Positions 1-12,186 of a stretch of DNA of 64,000 nt are shown in pieces. Numbering within the stretch: position 1 is the stretch's first letter; the number at the start of each line of letters is the position of its first letter. The translations under genes and the position numbers were made by a program. Source of the stretch: Owenia fusiformis. Its lineage: Eukaryota; Annelida; Polychaeta; Sabellida; Oweniidae. The stretch spans positions 34,032,166 to 34,096,165 of the forward strand of contig CAIIXF020000011.1 of assembly GCA_903813345.2 (NCBI GenBank), read 5' to 3'. The notes under the pieces were generated by a model, which was not told the DNA's origin, ran no database searches, and saw nothing but the letters and a program-made list of their open reading frames with translations.

Positions 1-1690
1 ACAATGTTTATTGTCATATCAATATAGAGTAAATAAAAAATAAAATGGGATAGTATAAAGTGCATGTGGCAAAACAAGCACTGGAGCAAACTAAGGACAA
101 GATTTCAAGGTAAGATACCTTTAGATGATTTATTTCAAATACAATGTATCTTATTTTCTTACAATGTTGTTTCCAGAGATGACAATGAATTTGATGAATA
201 AAAAAGTATTTCTCAAACTCCAATTCTTGCAAAAGTTTTAAAGTATTTTAGACGATTGGTTGTGAAATCATCTGTGTGTTCTAAATATAGCAATTAAATT
301 CAACAAAATCATGATATTTAATTTTGAAAAAAGGATCATTTTTTCTTCTACAAGTATTTCTTGAAGTAATTCTTTTAATTTTTCAAAACCAATGTGTTCT
401 TAGTTTGAAGTCATCAAAACAATTCTCATTTCAGTTTTGTCAATACTGGTCATAATTTTATCTATTTATTTATTTAATCATTTATATGATCTAAGGTTTC
501 AAGCAAGAGCTTTGATGAATTTTTCTAAATATGGTGGAAAAAATATGATCTGACTGATTCAATCATAGTTTATTTACCATATGTCTATATTATTTCTTAT
601 TATACAAAATGCTTAACACTAATGATATTTGTTTTAATGGAATACTTTGTCCAAAATAAAAGCAAAACTTTTCAGTTCCCTAAATCACCAATTCTAAATC
701 ACAGGTTCACTAAAATTTGAATATTGGGAAAGTATTAAGAGAGATTGAAAGAAGGGTATTAAGACCCCAAACAATCATCAAGTCCTAGAAACAGCCCCGG
801 GGAAACAGCAAAAATCATTGGAAACTAAGCTATATCTCTAATTTTTGAGTTAACAAAAACATGTAATGAAATTTAACTTAAACTATTGAATTGTGGTATC
901 ACATAATAAACCAATGACACTATTAAAAAGAATGTGAGTGCAATTTTTAATAAATAAATATTTCTTATATTTTCCGGTGGTATATTTCATGACTCAGGAA
1001 CATCAATTGATTTTGATTACCACAATTGTTTTAAGAATACTCATCCACTGTAAATCAAACCACGAATAGTACAAAGGCTGAGTGAATAGAATGACATGTT
1101 TAATTGTTTGCTTTGCTGTATTGGTAAGGAAACGTGCCCATGACGTCATAAACTGTTCAAATTAAAACCAATCAGTGAGGTCTAGATTATTTGTTTCATA
1201 GTTGTTACTGGAGCGATACATGTCTTACGTCACGCATGATTGCGTAATATTCTTAAGCAACAAGCAAAAACAAATTTCCAAAATATGACATCGTTAAACA
1301 TCCGGGTTTTGTTTTGTCATCCGGGAAATGTTCAGATGAGTGAAATGTGAAACATAGAAGCAAAAAAGAAATCTACGATTTTCTGTTTTTCTTGTTAAAA
1401 ATATGTGTCATGACTGTGTTTTAAGCCACGTAGGGGGACTTATTGAGCTTAAGTATTTGAAGTAGAAGTCTCAAATCTCCAATGGTGAATCAGACTTTGG
1501 GTATCAGACAACCATTCAAAAGTAACTAAAACCATTTTTGCTACTTAAATACATCTTAAAGTGTCACTTACATCATATTAAATAGCTGGAATGTAGTTTG
1601 AGTGTTAAGAAAGAATTTCTTTGTTTACCCTGTTTTCAAGATGACAAACTCACTTATTTTGCATGATGAGCTTTCAGTGACCTAGATCTG
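1..1690. other. No recognised gene; AT-rich flank
   Basis: I see no convincing exon or repeat family here on either strand. The only notable segment is the cluster of promoter-like motifs near 1141-1320, listed separately. The short reading frames are rich in rare or low-complexity residues and have no splice-flanked structure. Confidence 0.5.
1139..1330. promoter_or_regulatory. Cluster of CRE, CCAAT and ETS-like motifs
   Basis: A perfect palindromic CRE (TGACGTCA) lies at 1141-1148, a CCAAT box (AACCAATCAG) at about 1166-1175 and a half-CRE (TACGTCAC) near 1226. Two CATCCGGG ETS-like sites follow at about 1298-1325. Such clusters are typical of CpG-type animal promoters. No start codon or exon that I can defend follows on either strand, so the gene it would serve is unknown or lies to the left of the window. 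Confidence 0.3.
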
Positions 1691-2930
1691 TAAGAGTATT
1701 CATTCCAAAGGCCTACAATTTTCAGAGAACCAGTAATATCCTCTGTAAATGAATACCAATACCTAGGTTTGTATTTAGATGAGCACCTTACTTTTAAAAA
1801 GGCAATTGAAACATTAGCAGCCTCTGCTAGCAGAGCTCTTGGAGTCATTATTGCTAAATTTTACCATAAGGGAGGTTTTACCTTTGATGTTTTCACAAAA
1901 CTTTATAATTCACTTGTTTTACCAATTATGACATATGGATCTGGTATTTGGGGAGATAAACCACGTGGACTGCTAAATAATGTTCAAAATAAGGTAGCCC
2001 GTTTCTTCCTAGGTGTTGGAAAGTACACACCAAATGATGCTGTAAATGGCGATATTGGATGGCCTTCATTTTATAGCGTTCAACTTAAGGAAACCTTTCG
2101 TCAGTGGTGTAGACTTACAAATATGAATAATTCCCGTGTTACTAAAAAGATATTTACTTGGTCCAAAAATGTAAGAAAATCCTGGGAATACCAGGTCATT
2201 AAGATTTTTGATCAAAATGGCTTAACAGATTTCACTGATAAAGAATGTACACAAATCCATGGTACTAAGGCCAAGATTAAAAGTTTTCAAAAGAAACTTA
2301 TCGATAAACATCAAATTGATTGGCATATAAACTTATGGAATGACAATAAAAACAAAGAAAATGGTAATAAACTTAGAAGTTATAGACTCCATAAATCTCG
2401 TTTTCATACCGAGGAATATGTTGAGATGTATTTACCTAGGATTTACAGACAAGCTCTGGCAAAACTTAGGTGTGGTGTATTACCTCTGAGGGTAGAAACT
2501 GGAAGATATAATCCCAAATTAGACCTTCATGACAGAATTTGTTTAATGTGTGATATGCAGGAAGTTGAAAATGAAATACACTTTCTAATAGATTGTCCAT
2601 TGTATAATGATTTAAGATATGATGTTTTCACTTACATGTCATCATTGCATCCTTCTTTTGAAAATTCAACAAATTTAGCAAAATATTGTTTAATTATGTG
2701 TGATTGCAATGTTTACATGCTAGCAAAGCTAGTATATTGTATGTTTAAACGACGTAAATTATTTTTATTGTAAATTTTATTCAGTGTCTCATAAGTCGGC
2801 AACGGCTGGACGTGTACATATTATTCTTTTACCTCTACATGTGTATGTATATTTTAATTGTTTTTTAGTGTAAATTGTATACGTGTGACACTTAAATAAA
2901 CTATTTTAAACTCTAAAAATAAATCACACA
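1691..2930 (+). mobile_element. 5'-truncated non-LTR retrotransposon (LINE), 3' end only
   Basis: An open frame of about 360 codons (in frame from about 1694; the first Met-like codon is at 1769) ends at TAA 2773. It encodes the post-palm part of a LINE reverse transcriptase: the YQYLGLYLDEHL segment, then LYNSLVLPIMTYGSGIWG and a 'NVQNKVARFFLG' segment, followed by a C-terminal CCHC zinc knuckle (CLMCD...EIHFLIDC). The endonuclease and the catalytic FADD palm are missing upstream, so the insertion is 5' truncated near 1691. The 3' tail (2774-2930) carries AATAAA-like signals and ends in A-rich sequence. I cannot place the clade from this fragment. The frame is intact over its whole length, which suggests a fairly young copy. 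Confidence 0.8.
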
Positions 2931-2950
2931 CTGGAGTTTATCATACTAAA

Positions 2951-4305
2951 ACTAGAAAAACAGCAACTCCACGGAGTAGCAAATCCCACCGAACAAAACA
3001 TGTTTTGATAAAAAAAATTGAGCCAAATTCATCCACTGGTATTTGAATTATCAAAGATTATGTCTTTATGAAACATGGTTGCCATTTTTAAATTCAGCTG
3101 TCATCTTTAGATTTCTTCTTTAGCAGAGAATGTCCGTGCAATGGTATCTGGGTTATCAAAGATTATTTTTTTAATGAAAAATGGCAGCTATGTTGAAATT
3201 CAGCTATCGCCTTTGAAATTTCTTCTGAAGCAGATCCCCTTTTTCCCTAAACATCAGCATATAAAATTGGAACCAAATCCATCCACTAGTATTTGAGTTA
3301 TCATTAATTACGTTTTTTTACGAAAAATGGCGGCCATTTTGAAATTCAGTGGCCATCTTGAAAATTTATTTTTGAGCATAACTTCTTTGTCTCTAGGCAT
3401 TAGCATATAGAATTTGAACCAAATCCATCAACTGGTATTTGAGTTATCAAAGGTTACGTTCTTTTATGAAAAATGGTGGCCATTTTGAAATTTAGCTACC
3501 ATCTTGAAAATCCCTTCCCGAGCAGAGCTCCTATGTCCCTAGGCATCATCATGTAAAATTTGAACCAAATCCATTCAATGGTAATTGAGTTATCAAAGGT
3601 AATGTTTTTTAATGAAAAATGGCGGCCATTTTGAAATTTAGCTGCCATCTTGAAAATCCTTTCTTGAGCAGAGCTCCTATGTCCCTAGGCATCAGCATCT
3701 AAAATTTAAACCAAATCCATTCAATGGTATTTGAGTTATCAAAGATAACCTTTTTTTACGAAAAATAGCCGCCATTTTGAAATTTAGCTGCCATCTTGAA
3801 AATCCTTTCTCAAGCAGAGCTCCTATGTTCCTAGGCATCAGCATCTAAGATTTGAACCAAATCCATTCAATGGTCTTTGAGTTATCAAATATAACGGTTT
3901 TTTACGAAAAATGGCCGCCATTTTGAAATTTGGTGGCCATCTTGAAAATGTCTTCTTGAGCAAGGCTCCTTTGTACCAAGGCAACAGCATATAAAATTTG
4001 AACCAAATCCATCCACTAGTATTTGAGTTATTAAAGATTATATTTTTTCCGAAAAATGGCCGCCATTTTGAATTAAGCGGCCATATTGAAAATTCCTTCT
4101 CGAGCAGAGGTCCTACACCCATAAGGCATAAGCCTATAAAATTTGAATGAAATTCGTCAACCGGTATTTGAGTTATTGCCCGGACACACGAACGGACGGA
4201 CGAACAGACGGACGGACGAACGGACGAACGGACGGACGGACGGACGAACGGACGGACGGACGGCTTCTCTATATCCCCCTCGAACTTCGTTCGGTGGGAT
4301 AATAA
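2951..4305. repeat. Pearl/HINE-like tandem-core repeat with GGAC tail
   Basis: The left terminus contains ATCCCACCGAAC (about 2983) and the right terminus its inverse, GTTCGGTGGGAT (about 4289-4300), followed by AATAAAAG. Between them lie about eight to nine copies of a 146-bp unit; the 'CCATTCAATGGT' marker recurs at 3571, 3717 and 3863. Each copy includes the segment AAAATGGCGGCCATTTTG. A GGACGGAC-rich microsatellite (4189-4262) precedes the right terminus. The architecture (short inverted termini, a tandem core of about 150 bp, a microsatellite) matches what is known of bivalve pearl elements. No coding capacity. It lies directly upstream of the vWA-lectin gene. Confidence 0.7.
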
Positions 4306-4333
4306 AAGAATTATGGATTGTTTACAGAAAGAC

Positions 4334-7300
4334 ATGATGCGGCTCATAAATCTTGCGGTTTTGCTACTTGGTGTGTCTTTTAGTAAAACTAATGGTCAAC
4401 GTAAGTATCTATAAATATTTTAATTAACAATAAATAAAGAATAACTAACAATTAAAGGATAAATAAAAAAAAATTAAAACAATAAGGTCAAATTGAGTAA
4501 ATAAATTTTCATTTGTATTGTTTGCAGAAAATCCATTTTATACTTATTATATTTTAAGGGATTATTTAATTACATGCTTTATTACAAACTATTTAAAGAG
4601 CTACCTAATGCCTAACCTTGACCTTGGAAATGCCAGTGACCTTTCATGACCCTATTAGGGTAATACTAGAGAGTAATAATAAGACAATGAAGTTATGCAA
4701 CAAGAGATAAACAAGACAAAATGTCACCACCTGATAAGTTATTGCATGTGGTTACAAAAGTGTATCAATTGGTTACAGAAACCAAATTACGAAAACAGTT
4801 ATCCCAAGACACAGTGAAAAATTCTTTGAGGTATTCCATATAGAATGTGAAATTTGACTAGTAAAATGGTACCTAACTAGGTCCACAATTTGATTGTTCA
4901 TTTCAGGATGTGGCATGGACATCTTTGTCCTCCTAGATTTCAGCTCCAGCATGTCATACGCAACAAAATCACATATTGTAGGAGGTATTCAGCCAATGAT
5001 CAACAAAATAGAAGAAATATCAGGAATTGGTGACGGTCCTTATGAATCTATGGTTGGAATACTGCAGTATGGAAGAGTAGGTCACGGATATGACATAAGT
5101 ATTCCTGTCCCCCTGGATATGACTCAGAACTATGCGACTGTTTCCAGTCAAGCAGCATCCATAAGTGCTTTTGATTACAAAGGAGATCATACGAGGACAG
5201 ATCAAGCTATTTTTAGAGCCCTTATTGAACTGCTATCAAAAGGTCGCCCGGGTATAAGAAAACTGATTGTTTTATGCACAGATGGTGCCACCTATCCACA
5301 AAAGCATCGACCATATACACTTTACTATGCCGAGCTTGCAAGTAACTATTCATTTCATTTTACACATTTTAACATATCCATATCCCAAATTACAAACTTA
5401 GACAAATATTGAATAATTCTGAGTGTCATTTAATGATTATAAATATCTGAAAAAAGACCATTAGGTCTACATATACAAAGGACGATCAGGAAGTTCTGAT
5501 AAAACACTGTATCTTGAATATAATATGAATACAACTGAATGATAGTTTATAAAATATCACAAATTCACATTTTAAAAAACAATGAGTCACCACACTTATG
5601 ACAAATACTTATTTAACAAAAAGACCTTTGTCAGAGCATATTGTTGCTATTAATTTTGAATAAAAAACATTTCACTTCATACATTTTGATTTTCCTCTGA
5701 GAACATCTAAATCAGTTGTAATCATGTTCCCAATAGAGGCTTAAAACAGACCCTAGGAGTCGACATGATTATTCCAAACCCTTATCACATCAATTACTCA
5801 ACTATTTGACTAATTACTAAAAAAATGTGTTAAGCTCTGGGAAAATTCAATTATTGTTGTTCACATGTATGTAAATGTATGTTCTTTATGGTTTACTCCA
5901 GAATCTCGCTACAACATCCCGATATTTGTGTGTGAGGTACCTAACGATTATGGGGAATTTGCTACAGCCTCTAATGAGGATATGAAAGGAGAGGTATGTG
6001 ATATATTACCTCATATATGATATACACAGTTTAAACTACCAGTTGAGTGATGTGTGTGTGTAGAAAATATACGATGTGATATATTTTGAACCGTTTGACC
6101 CCTAGTTAAACTACCAGTTCAGTGATCTGTGTGTGTAGAAAATATACGATGTGCTTCCTCTGGTGTGTTTGAGCATTAACATCCACTGCCTCTAATCAGA
6201 TTGACTAACAAAATAACCTTTATTTGGTGTTGTCAAGTTGGCCAAGAGGTCATGAGCACCAGCACTTTCAAGCTAGGCGTATAAGTGTAATAACCACGAG
6301 GTTGCAAGTTCAAGATGACTGTGCTCCTTGTGTTTATTCACATGTGCATCCTATATTGCTTTGTCAGTGACTTAAAATCACTGAAATAAATTATTGATAT
6401 ATTTCATCACATCAGATATTATTGTGCCAAAAACCTGTGAAAAGTATCAAACTATAACTATACATACAACAAAAAGGGCACTAATCTCACTTAAAAAGAT
6501 ACACGTATTAATGTTTCTATTTAGATTTCAGCAATTGTACATCCCTACCCAGACCGCCACTATTCAGGTGGAGAAACATTGGAAACCATTGTAACGGAAC
6601 TGTTCACATATGATGGAGGAAATTATCCAAATCTCGGGTTTTCAAGGTCTTGTCGTATGTACAAATTCATTACATTTACATCAAATAATATAACATATTT
6701 AGGCAACCATTTGTAATATTCAAGAATCCTTTAAAAAAATAGTACTGTGGGTAAAGGGCTCACATGCTATTATGTTACTAGACAAAAAGTCCACCTAAAT
6801 AAGAAAAGGTGCGTTTATTGGCAAATACCCCAATGGTCAAAATGAAAAATTCTTAGGTGTAACATGAAGAATAGAATGTCATGTAACTCTTTGGAAAATA
6901 TTAAAGTGCTCGGGAACACATAGGCTGAGATAGGGGCCATTAAGTTCAGTAAGGTTGTATTGACTTACATGGGGCTGTGCATCATTGACTTAACATGAGC
7001 AGATCCCAATAGAGGCCATTGGTTTCCATTGATTATCACAAAAATACCAAAAATACACTATGACCTGAATCGATTGCAAACTTAATTATTTCACAATATG
7101 ACACAAATGGTTTATTTCATCAAATGTGCAAATATGAAGTTTGCAATCGATTCAAGTCATACTTTAAATTAAAAGATTGTACATTTTTTCATCATTTTTT
7201 CCATACAAAATGGCTCTAGAAAAATGGTCCAAAAACAACTTTTACACTTATCAAATATCATACAAGCTTGTAAAACTAAAGATTATACTTAGGCTAATTG

Positions 7301-10300
7301 TATTTCTGTATCGCAAAAACCGAAATTGGAATAAACTATATTTGAAAAAAAATGCATTATATAAAAAAATAATCGAAAATAATTAAAATTGAATTGAGGG
7401 AGGGGAGTGAAAGGAGGGGGGAATAATGTCGAGAAATAAATGATAATAGATGTAACTTGACTAAATCAAGTTTTGACACATAGTTAACCACTTTAAAGGA
7501 ATAAGTGATTCCTTCAGAGGTTTTAAAGATACCCATTATAGGAGACCAAACTTAGCTGAAAGCAATGATTTTTCCCTATGGTAAAATAACATGGGAAATA
7601 TTGTTTTCCAGTTTATCTGAAAGGGATTAACTGTGTGTCAAAAGGCAGCATATTGATGCAAGAAAAATTAAAAAAGCAGGGATGGAAGGGGTTGAAAATC
7701 AGGAAAACATTTCAGAAAAAACACATGGGTGGGTTGTTTGCATCTACCCTGTCTCAAAGTCGAAATTATTTTATCATCTCAGGAAATTATTTTCCTGGAG
7801 GTAATGCATTGGCCTAACATATGCACCTGTTTAAATCCCCAGGAAATGGCCAAAATCAAACATATGACTGTCCAAAATCTCTTGCGCTAATTTCCCTCCT
7901 CCTTTGTTGAATTTTCTAGCGAAAATCAGCTACTCCCCCTCCGTTCATTTCTTCAAATCACTGGGTGTGGGGTCCCCATTCATAATTTTTCGAATTGTTT
8001 AATTAATATTTTGTTATCCTTGAGAATTTACTTGAAAGATAACATATCGTGTTAATGGTAAATGTCCTTTTTAACCTTTAGCATCCTGTGAAGCTGCCGG
8101 CAACCCTGATCGACACAGTTTAAATTTTTAAAAACTACTTTATCGCACCATTCTTATGATCAAATAAGATTGCACAATTTATTCAGTGCCATATGTGACT
8201 TGCGGGTGACCCAGAAATGGTGATCTGCCAAAAAAATTTCTTATTCAACAATTTAAACAGAGTTTTCATCATTTCATCGTTGACAAATCAAAAGTTATCA
8301 AGATATTTATCATAAGTCCACATCCAGTATATCATTTTTTGCAAAATAAGTCAGTCGCTCGGGATAAAATGGCCAAGGTAGGTCAACGTGATAAAGGTTC
8401 AATTGAGAAAATGCTCATAGTGAAAGATATGACCGTCTAAAATCACATGCCATATTAAACCTGGTCTTTTTTATTCTTTGAAAATAATGCTTGAAAAAAT
8501 AACTCCTCCTCTTACAGTTTGACATGTTCCAAACTACTTGCACCTATTTAAAATTTTAAAGGTAACTGATCGAGTTTCAATATTTTCCCAAAAGCTTCAA
8601 TAATCACATTTTTTAAGTTGCATATAAAAAGACAACAGCAAAGCCAAAGCATAGCAAATCCCATCGAACAGCCATGGCTGGCATTTTTTAAAATGACCAA
8701 CTTCTACCACAAGTGTCATTAGACAGTGTGCCATGCTTATAGTATTCACATACAAAATATGAACAGAATCGCTCTGCTACATTTAGAGTTGTAGTAAAAT
8801 AGAGATAAATGGCCACCTTCGATCAAAAGTGTCATTAGACAGTGTGCCATGCTTATAGTATTCACATACCAAATATAAACAGAATCGCTCCACTACTTTT
8901 CGAGTTATAGTAAAATATGTCATCTTTATTCAGTCCAGCTTGAAAATCTATTTGTAGTTGCTGTTGTTTTCTTACTTCTTCTGATTTTTTCGGACAGACA
9001 GACAGACAGACGGACGGACGGACGGACGGACGGACGGACGGACGGACGGACGGATGGATGGACGGACGGACAGAGGTGTTCCCTTTATCCTTCCGAATTT
9101 CGTTCGATGGGATAAATATGGACAATAGCTCTTTGTTGTCTTTATTTTCAATATGCTTTTTTCTCAATTTCAGCCCCAAATATATGTCCATATGGGTACA
9201 CATTCCTTTCTTATGATTGTACAACATGTGGTTTGACGGTATGTTATGTCTGTAGTTACTATTTTCAATATATAAGTCCACATATTATATGTACTGATAT
9301 TGTCCTCAGAAAACGTTTAATGACAAATTCTATGACCAATATATCTGGTTCTCTAGACTAAATATACTTTTTATTAAATACAGGTTTTCCTAAGCTCCTC
9401 AATATGAAGACACTCATATATTCATACATGTATTTCCTATGCATTTCAAAATATCAGATGACATGCAATGCATCATAATAGAGCAATATAAGGTTTTCAT
9501 ATACGTAAATTAATATTTATTTACTTCATTACTACTCAATGAAAGTGGTGAAAATGGCCATTACCTTAAAATACATGTACATTTAATTCAGACTGGCTGT
9601 GTGAAAGTGTATGATACAGTTGATATGCAGAGGAATTGGGAAGGTGCTGAAGCCTTTTGTAATGATGAAGGTGCAAAATTGTTTCGCTGGACTAACCTTA
9701 ACTGCTACAATGCTCTCAATCTACATTTACGATCATTTGGTATGTTACTTTGCAGTAAAAAAAACCTTAAAGAAGCAATAAGACTCAAAGTAGTCCTCCA
9801 ATCCTCATAGAATTATTATCTCATTAATATTGCTTTTATTATCTGATAAAATCTTATTGATTTGACTTTTAGTTCTGCATTTTCACAGAAAATTTTTACT
9901 ATCTAAACTATAAATAAACTTCAATTTGTTCTTTTGTAGGGTATACCAACTCTATGCTGTTCTGGTCATGTGGAACAACCCCTTATCCTCCATACCAATT
10001 TACATGTGGTGGAGGTAAGTTTTCCTTGCAATATGAATACCAATTTACATGTGGTAATAAGTTTTCCTTGCAATATGAATACCAATTTACATGTGGTGGT
10101 GGTAAGTTTCCCTTGCAATATGAATACCAATTTACATGTGGTAATAAGTTTCCCTTGCAATATGAATACCAATTTACATGTGGTGGTAAGTTTCCCATGC
10201 GATACGAATACCAATTTACATGTCGTATTAATGTCCCTTGTAATATGAATACCAATTTACATGTGGTAGTAAGTTTCCCTTGCAATATGAATACCAATTT

Positions 10301-10794
10301 ACATGTGGTATTAATGTCCCTGGTAATATGAATACCAATTTGCATGATAAGTGTCCATTGTAATATGATTAACCTCTCTGTTGAAACATAACAAGTATTA
10401 TTTTTGATGAAACAGTTTACATTATGGATAAACTATGAGTACTGGGTTTTAGGAGGAATAATAGCTTAGGGCCTAAGAGATATTGGTTAAAAACTATAAA
10501 AATGGGAAACTTAGTATTACTTAGTGAACACCCTGTTCATAATAAATATGGGTTGTTAGTTCATTTCTAACATCTAAAACACATTTGCTTTTTTCATCAT
10601 CATTCTAAATGTACTGTATTTCTTCACCAGGTAATAATCCTTGTATCGAAACTACGACTGAACCAGATCTCGAAGGAAATGGTAAAAAAGACAATTGCGT
10701 TATTCTCCACCACAAAAGTAACCAGGATACAGTACCCTTACCACAACCATGCAATGCACAAAAATTTATAATATGTCAAAGAGGTTTTATATAG
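4334..10794 (+). CDS. Secreted vWA + C-type lectin domain protein, 8 exons, complete
   Basis: Exons 4334-4400, 4907-5341, 5902-5993, 6525-6654, 9174-9238, 9592-9739, 9940-10014 and 10631-10794 join with compatible phases and GT-AG borders into 1176 nt (391 aa). Order: signal peptide (MMRLINLAVLLLGVSFS), then at once a von Willebrand A domain whose MIDAS looks complete (DFSSS; HTRTDQAI; LCTDG), then a Cys-rich linker (SCPPNICPYGY...CTTCGLT), then a C-type lectin fold (NWEGAEAFC...GAKLF, ending CNAQKFIICQ). No EPN or QPD sugar motif is visible, so calcium-dependent carbohydrate binding is doubtful; the vWA domain more likely binds ligand through a metal ion. Probable role: extracellular adhesion or immune recognition (inference). 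The start codon is in the context GACATGATG. Intron 1 contains the end of a short repeat (about 4711), and intron 4 a pearl-like repeat. Confidence 0.85.
4711..4800. repeat. 5' end fragment of a 'TGTCACCACC' family repeat in intron 1
   Basis: The segment AAACAAGACAAAATGTCACCACCTGATAAG matches, with small changes, the left termini of the repeats at 12187, 21538, 44130 and 53630 in this window. It continues into a GTTACAAAA-rich stretch also present at 30372. No right terminus is visible, so it is a fragment. Confidence 0.5.
6018..6160. repeat. Local tandem duplication, about 80 bp, in intron 3
   Basis: The segment beginning AAACTACCAGTT and ending TATACGATGTG occurs twice in a row (about 6034 and 6108), including the GTGTGTGTAGAAAATATACG piece. 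It lies in intron 3 of the vWA-lectin gene, with no sign of coding. Confidence 0.6.
7060..7163. repeat. Short foldback element in intron 4
   Basis: Arms of about 25 bp around TGAATCGATTGCAAACTT (7068) and its inverse AGTTTGCAATCGATTCA (7137-7154) flank a loop of about 50 bp. Non-coding; probably a tiny MITE relic. Confidence 0.5.
8625..9118. repeat. Pearl-like repeat with GGAC tail in intron 4
   Basis: The left end has ACAGCAAAGCCAAAGCATAG followed by AAATCCCATCGAAC; the right end has CGTTCGATGGGATAAATA. Two copies of a core unit share 'AGTGTCATTAGACAGTGTGCC' (about 8711 and 8830), and a GGACGGAC tract fills 8993-9073. It belongs to the same family as 2951-4305, with ATCCCATCGAA in place of ATCCCACCGAA. 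A fragment of the same subfamily lies inverted at 63800-63965. Its right end is about 55 bp upstream of exon 5 of the lectin gene. Confidence 0.65.
9994..10355 (+). repeat. Minisatellite that amplifies the exon-7 splice donor
   Basis: Nine copies of a 41-45 bp unit (ACCAATTTACATGTGGT, then a donor-like GTAAGT, then TTTCCCTTGCAATATGAAT) start at 9994, 10039, 10081, 10126, 10168, 10210, 10251, 10293 and 10334. The first copy contains the last codons of exon 7 and its GTAAGT donor at 10015. GTAAGT recurs at 10102, 10186 and 10269. The frame of exon 7 stays open to 10331. Confidence 0.9.
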
Positions 10795-11440
10795 TAAGTA
10801 GCCTTTTTTGCTCACATGGACTTCCCCCTAATCTGTCTCTACAGCTGTCCATGTGTCCATTCATTGTTCCATCAACAATTCTTATTGCAAAAGTTTGTTA
10901 AACAAGATTTTTATCATAAAGTATGTATTGCAAGTCCATGATTATATAACACAATAGTGGGATATTCATGGCCTATTTTTTTCTGTAAATACATGTTCTC
11001 TCTGCTTTAGATATTAAGACAGATATTCTGGCATAACTGTGCCAGTCAAAAACAGGAATTCAATGAAAATTAAGTGAGGATTTTTGTAGAAATTGGTCAC
11101 CTTGTAGATAACAAAGATATGTTATTTTAGTCTGCTCACTGGGCAATGAGTCAAACATTTAGCTTCAGTTAAAAATGAAAACATTTTTTTTTGTATTTCA
11201 GGACCAGATAGAAGATTTTACATTTAATGATGAAGATGTGCGGATGCTGACAGTGTAGTGTTTATGATTAAAAAATATATTAATATTTATGTTAAAAAAT
11301 CAATACCTTTAAAGATATTTTTGTTACCACCAATTGACAAATATTACATAAATATGTACTTTGTACTTTTGCGAAGGTGACCTAGGTCCTCAATCACATT
11401 TTCATACTAAGAAAACAGACAAATAAATTAGTTTAATATC
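10794..11440 (+). other. 3' UTR of vWA-lectin gene, possibly with a 3' UTR intron
   Basis: The stop codon TAG (10792-10794) overlaps a strong donor (TA|GTAAGTA, intron from 10794). A good acceptor (pyrimidine tract, TTTCAG) ends at 11201 and is followed by GACCAG. Splicing 10793 to 11202 recreates TAG, so the protein end is the same either way. A/T-rich sequence with AATAAATTA near 11422 could hold the poly(A) signal. Confidence 0.4.
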
Positions 11441-11521
11441 AAATCACATCTTCAGATCTGTGGCTTTGTTTTTGTTTCATAAAATGTGACAAGGTTAAAC
11501 AATTGTGCACTTCATAATGTT

Positions 11522-12098
11522 TAGAGCTGGCATCGAATAGGATTTTAATGTCGACATGTCGGAGCTCTTGATCGACAACGATATCGACATTGTCAGGTCC
11601 AATGATATTCGAAAAATGAAAAAAATTTTGAAGAAAATCCGTCTGAATTTTAGATTTTCTAGGCTTGTAATTAGCAATATGATGCACAATAGTCATCCTC
11701 AGTTGTATGTTTTATATTTAACTTACAGGTAGGCCTAAACCATGTTTAAGTATCAGACTTTGACGAAAAAGCAATAAATAGACACAAAACTACGATTTCT
11801 GTTGTTATTTCCGGGCAGCCATTGAAAATAAATCTCGAGGGTAAATCTCGAGGGGCCCCGAGACCTAATTCGAGAGCAGGAAGTCGATCAAAACTAAAAA
11901 GAAAATTTGAAAATGTAGGCGGTAAAACTTCACTAAAATACACCATACAGCAGGTAGTAACAAAGACTTTAATTCATAGGGAAATAGCTTATTATGTTGT
12001 GAGTTCCGACTGTCGATCAAGAGGCGTTGTGTCGACATGGGTGTCGCAGAGAGCATTCGTCTGACAATCGACCATTCCGACATTTGATACCAGCTCTA
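11522..12098. mobile_element. Non-autonomous hAT element (MITE) with 8-bp TSD
   Basis: The termini are TAGAGCTGGCATCGAA (11522) and TTTGATACCAGCTCTA (ending 12098), an imperfect inverted pair. The direct repeat ATAATGTT flanks both sides (11514-11521 and 12099-12106); an 8-bp duplication is the hallmark of the hAT superfamily. The interior is 577 bp with several GTCGACA/TGTCGA motifs and no transposase. Confidence 0.8.
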
Positions 12099-12186
12099 AT
12101 AATGTTTGGGAGGGGAGGTACAAGTAAAACTCCATTATGTTTCAGTTAGTCTGCATCATTCTTATGAGAACTTCTGACAAGAACGA

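Noticed and set aside
4143-4347. Open frames with RTDGRTDGRTD or SVRPSVRPSV proteins (also 8862-9281 and 33468-33662)
   Set aside because: They are translations of GGAC microsatellites and change frame without stops only because the repeat lacks stop codons.
9966-10345. Minus-strand and out-of-frame plus-strand frames across the lectin-intron minisatellite
   Set aside because: Unit lengths of 42-45 bp keep several frames open at once; only the plus frame continuous with exon 7 has a rationale.
11439-12083. Frames overlapping the hAT MITE
   Set aside because: They cross the MITE boundary and have no transposase or other motif.
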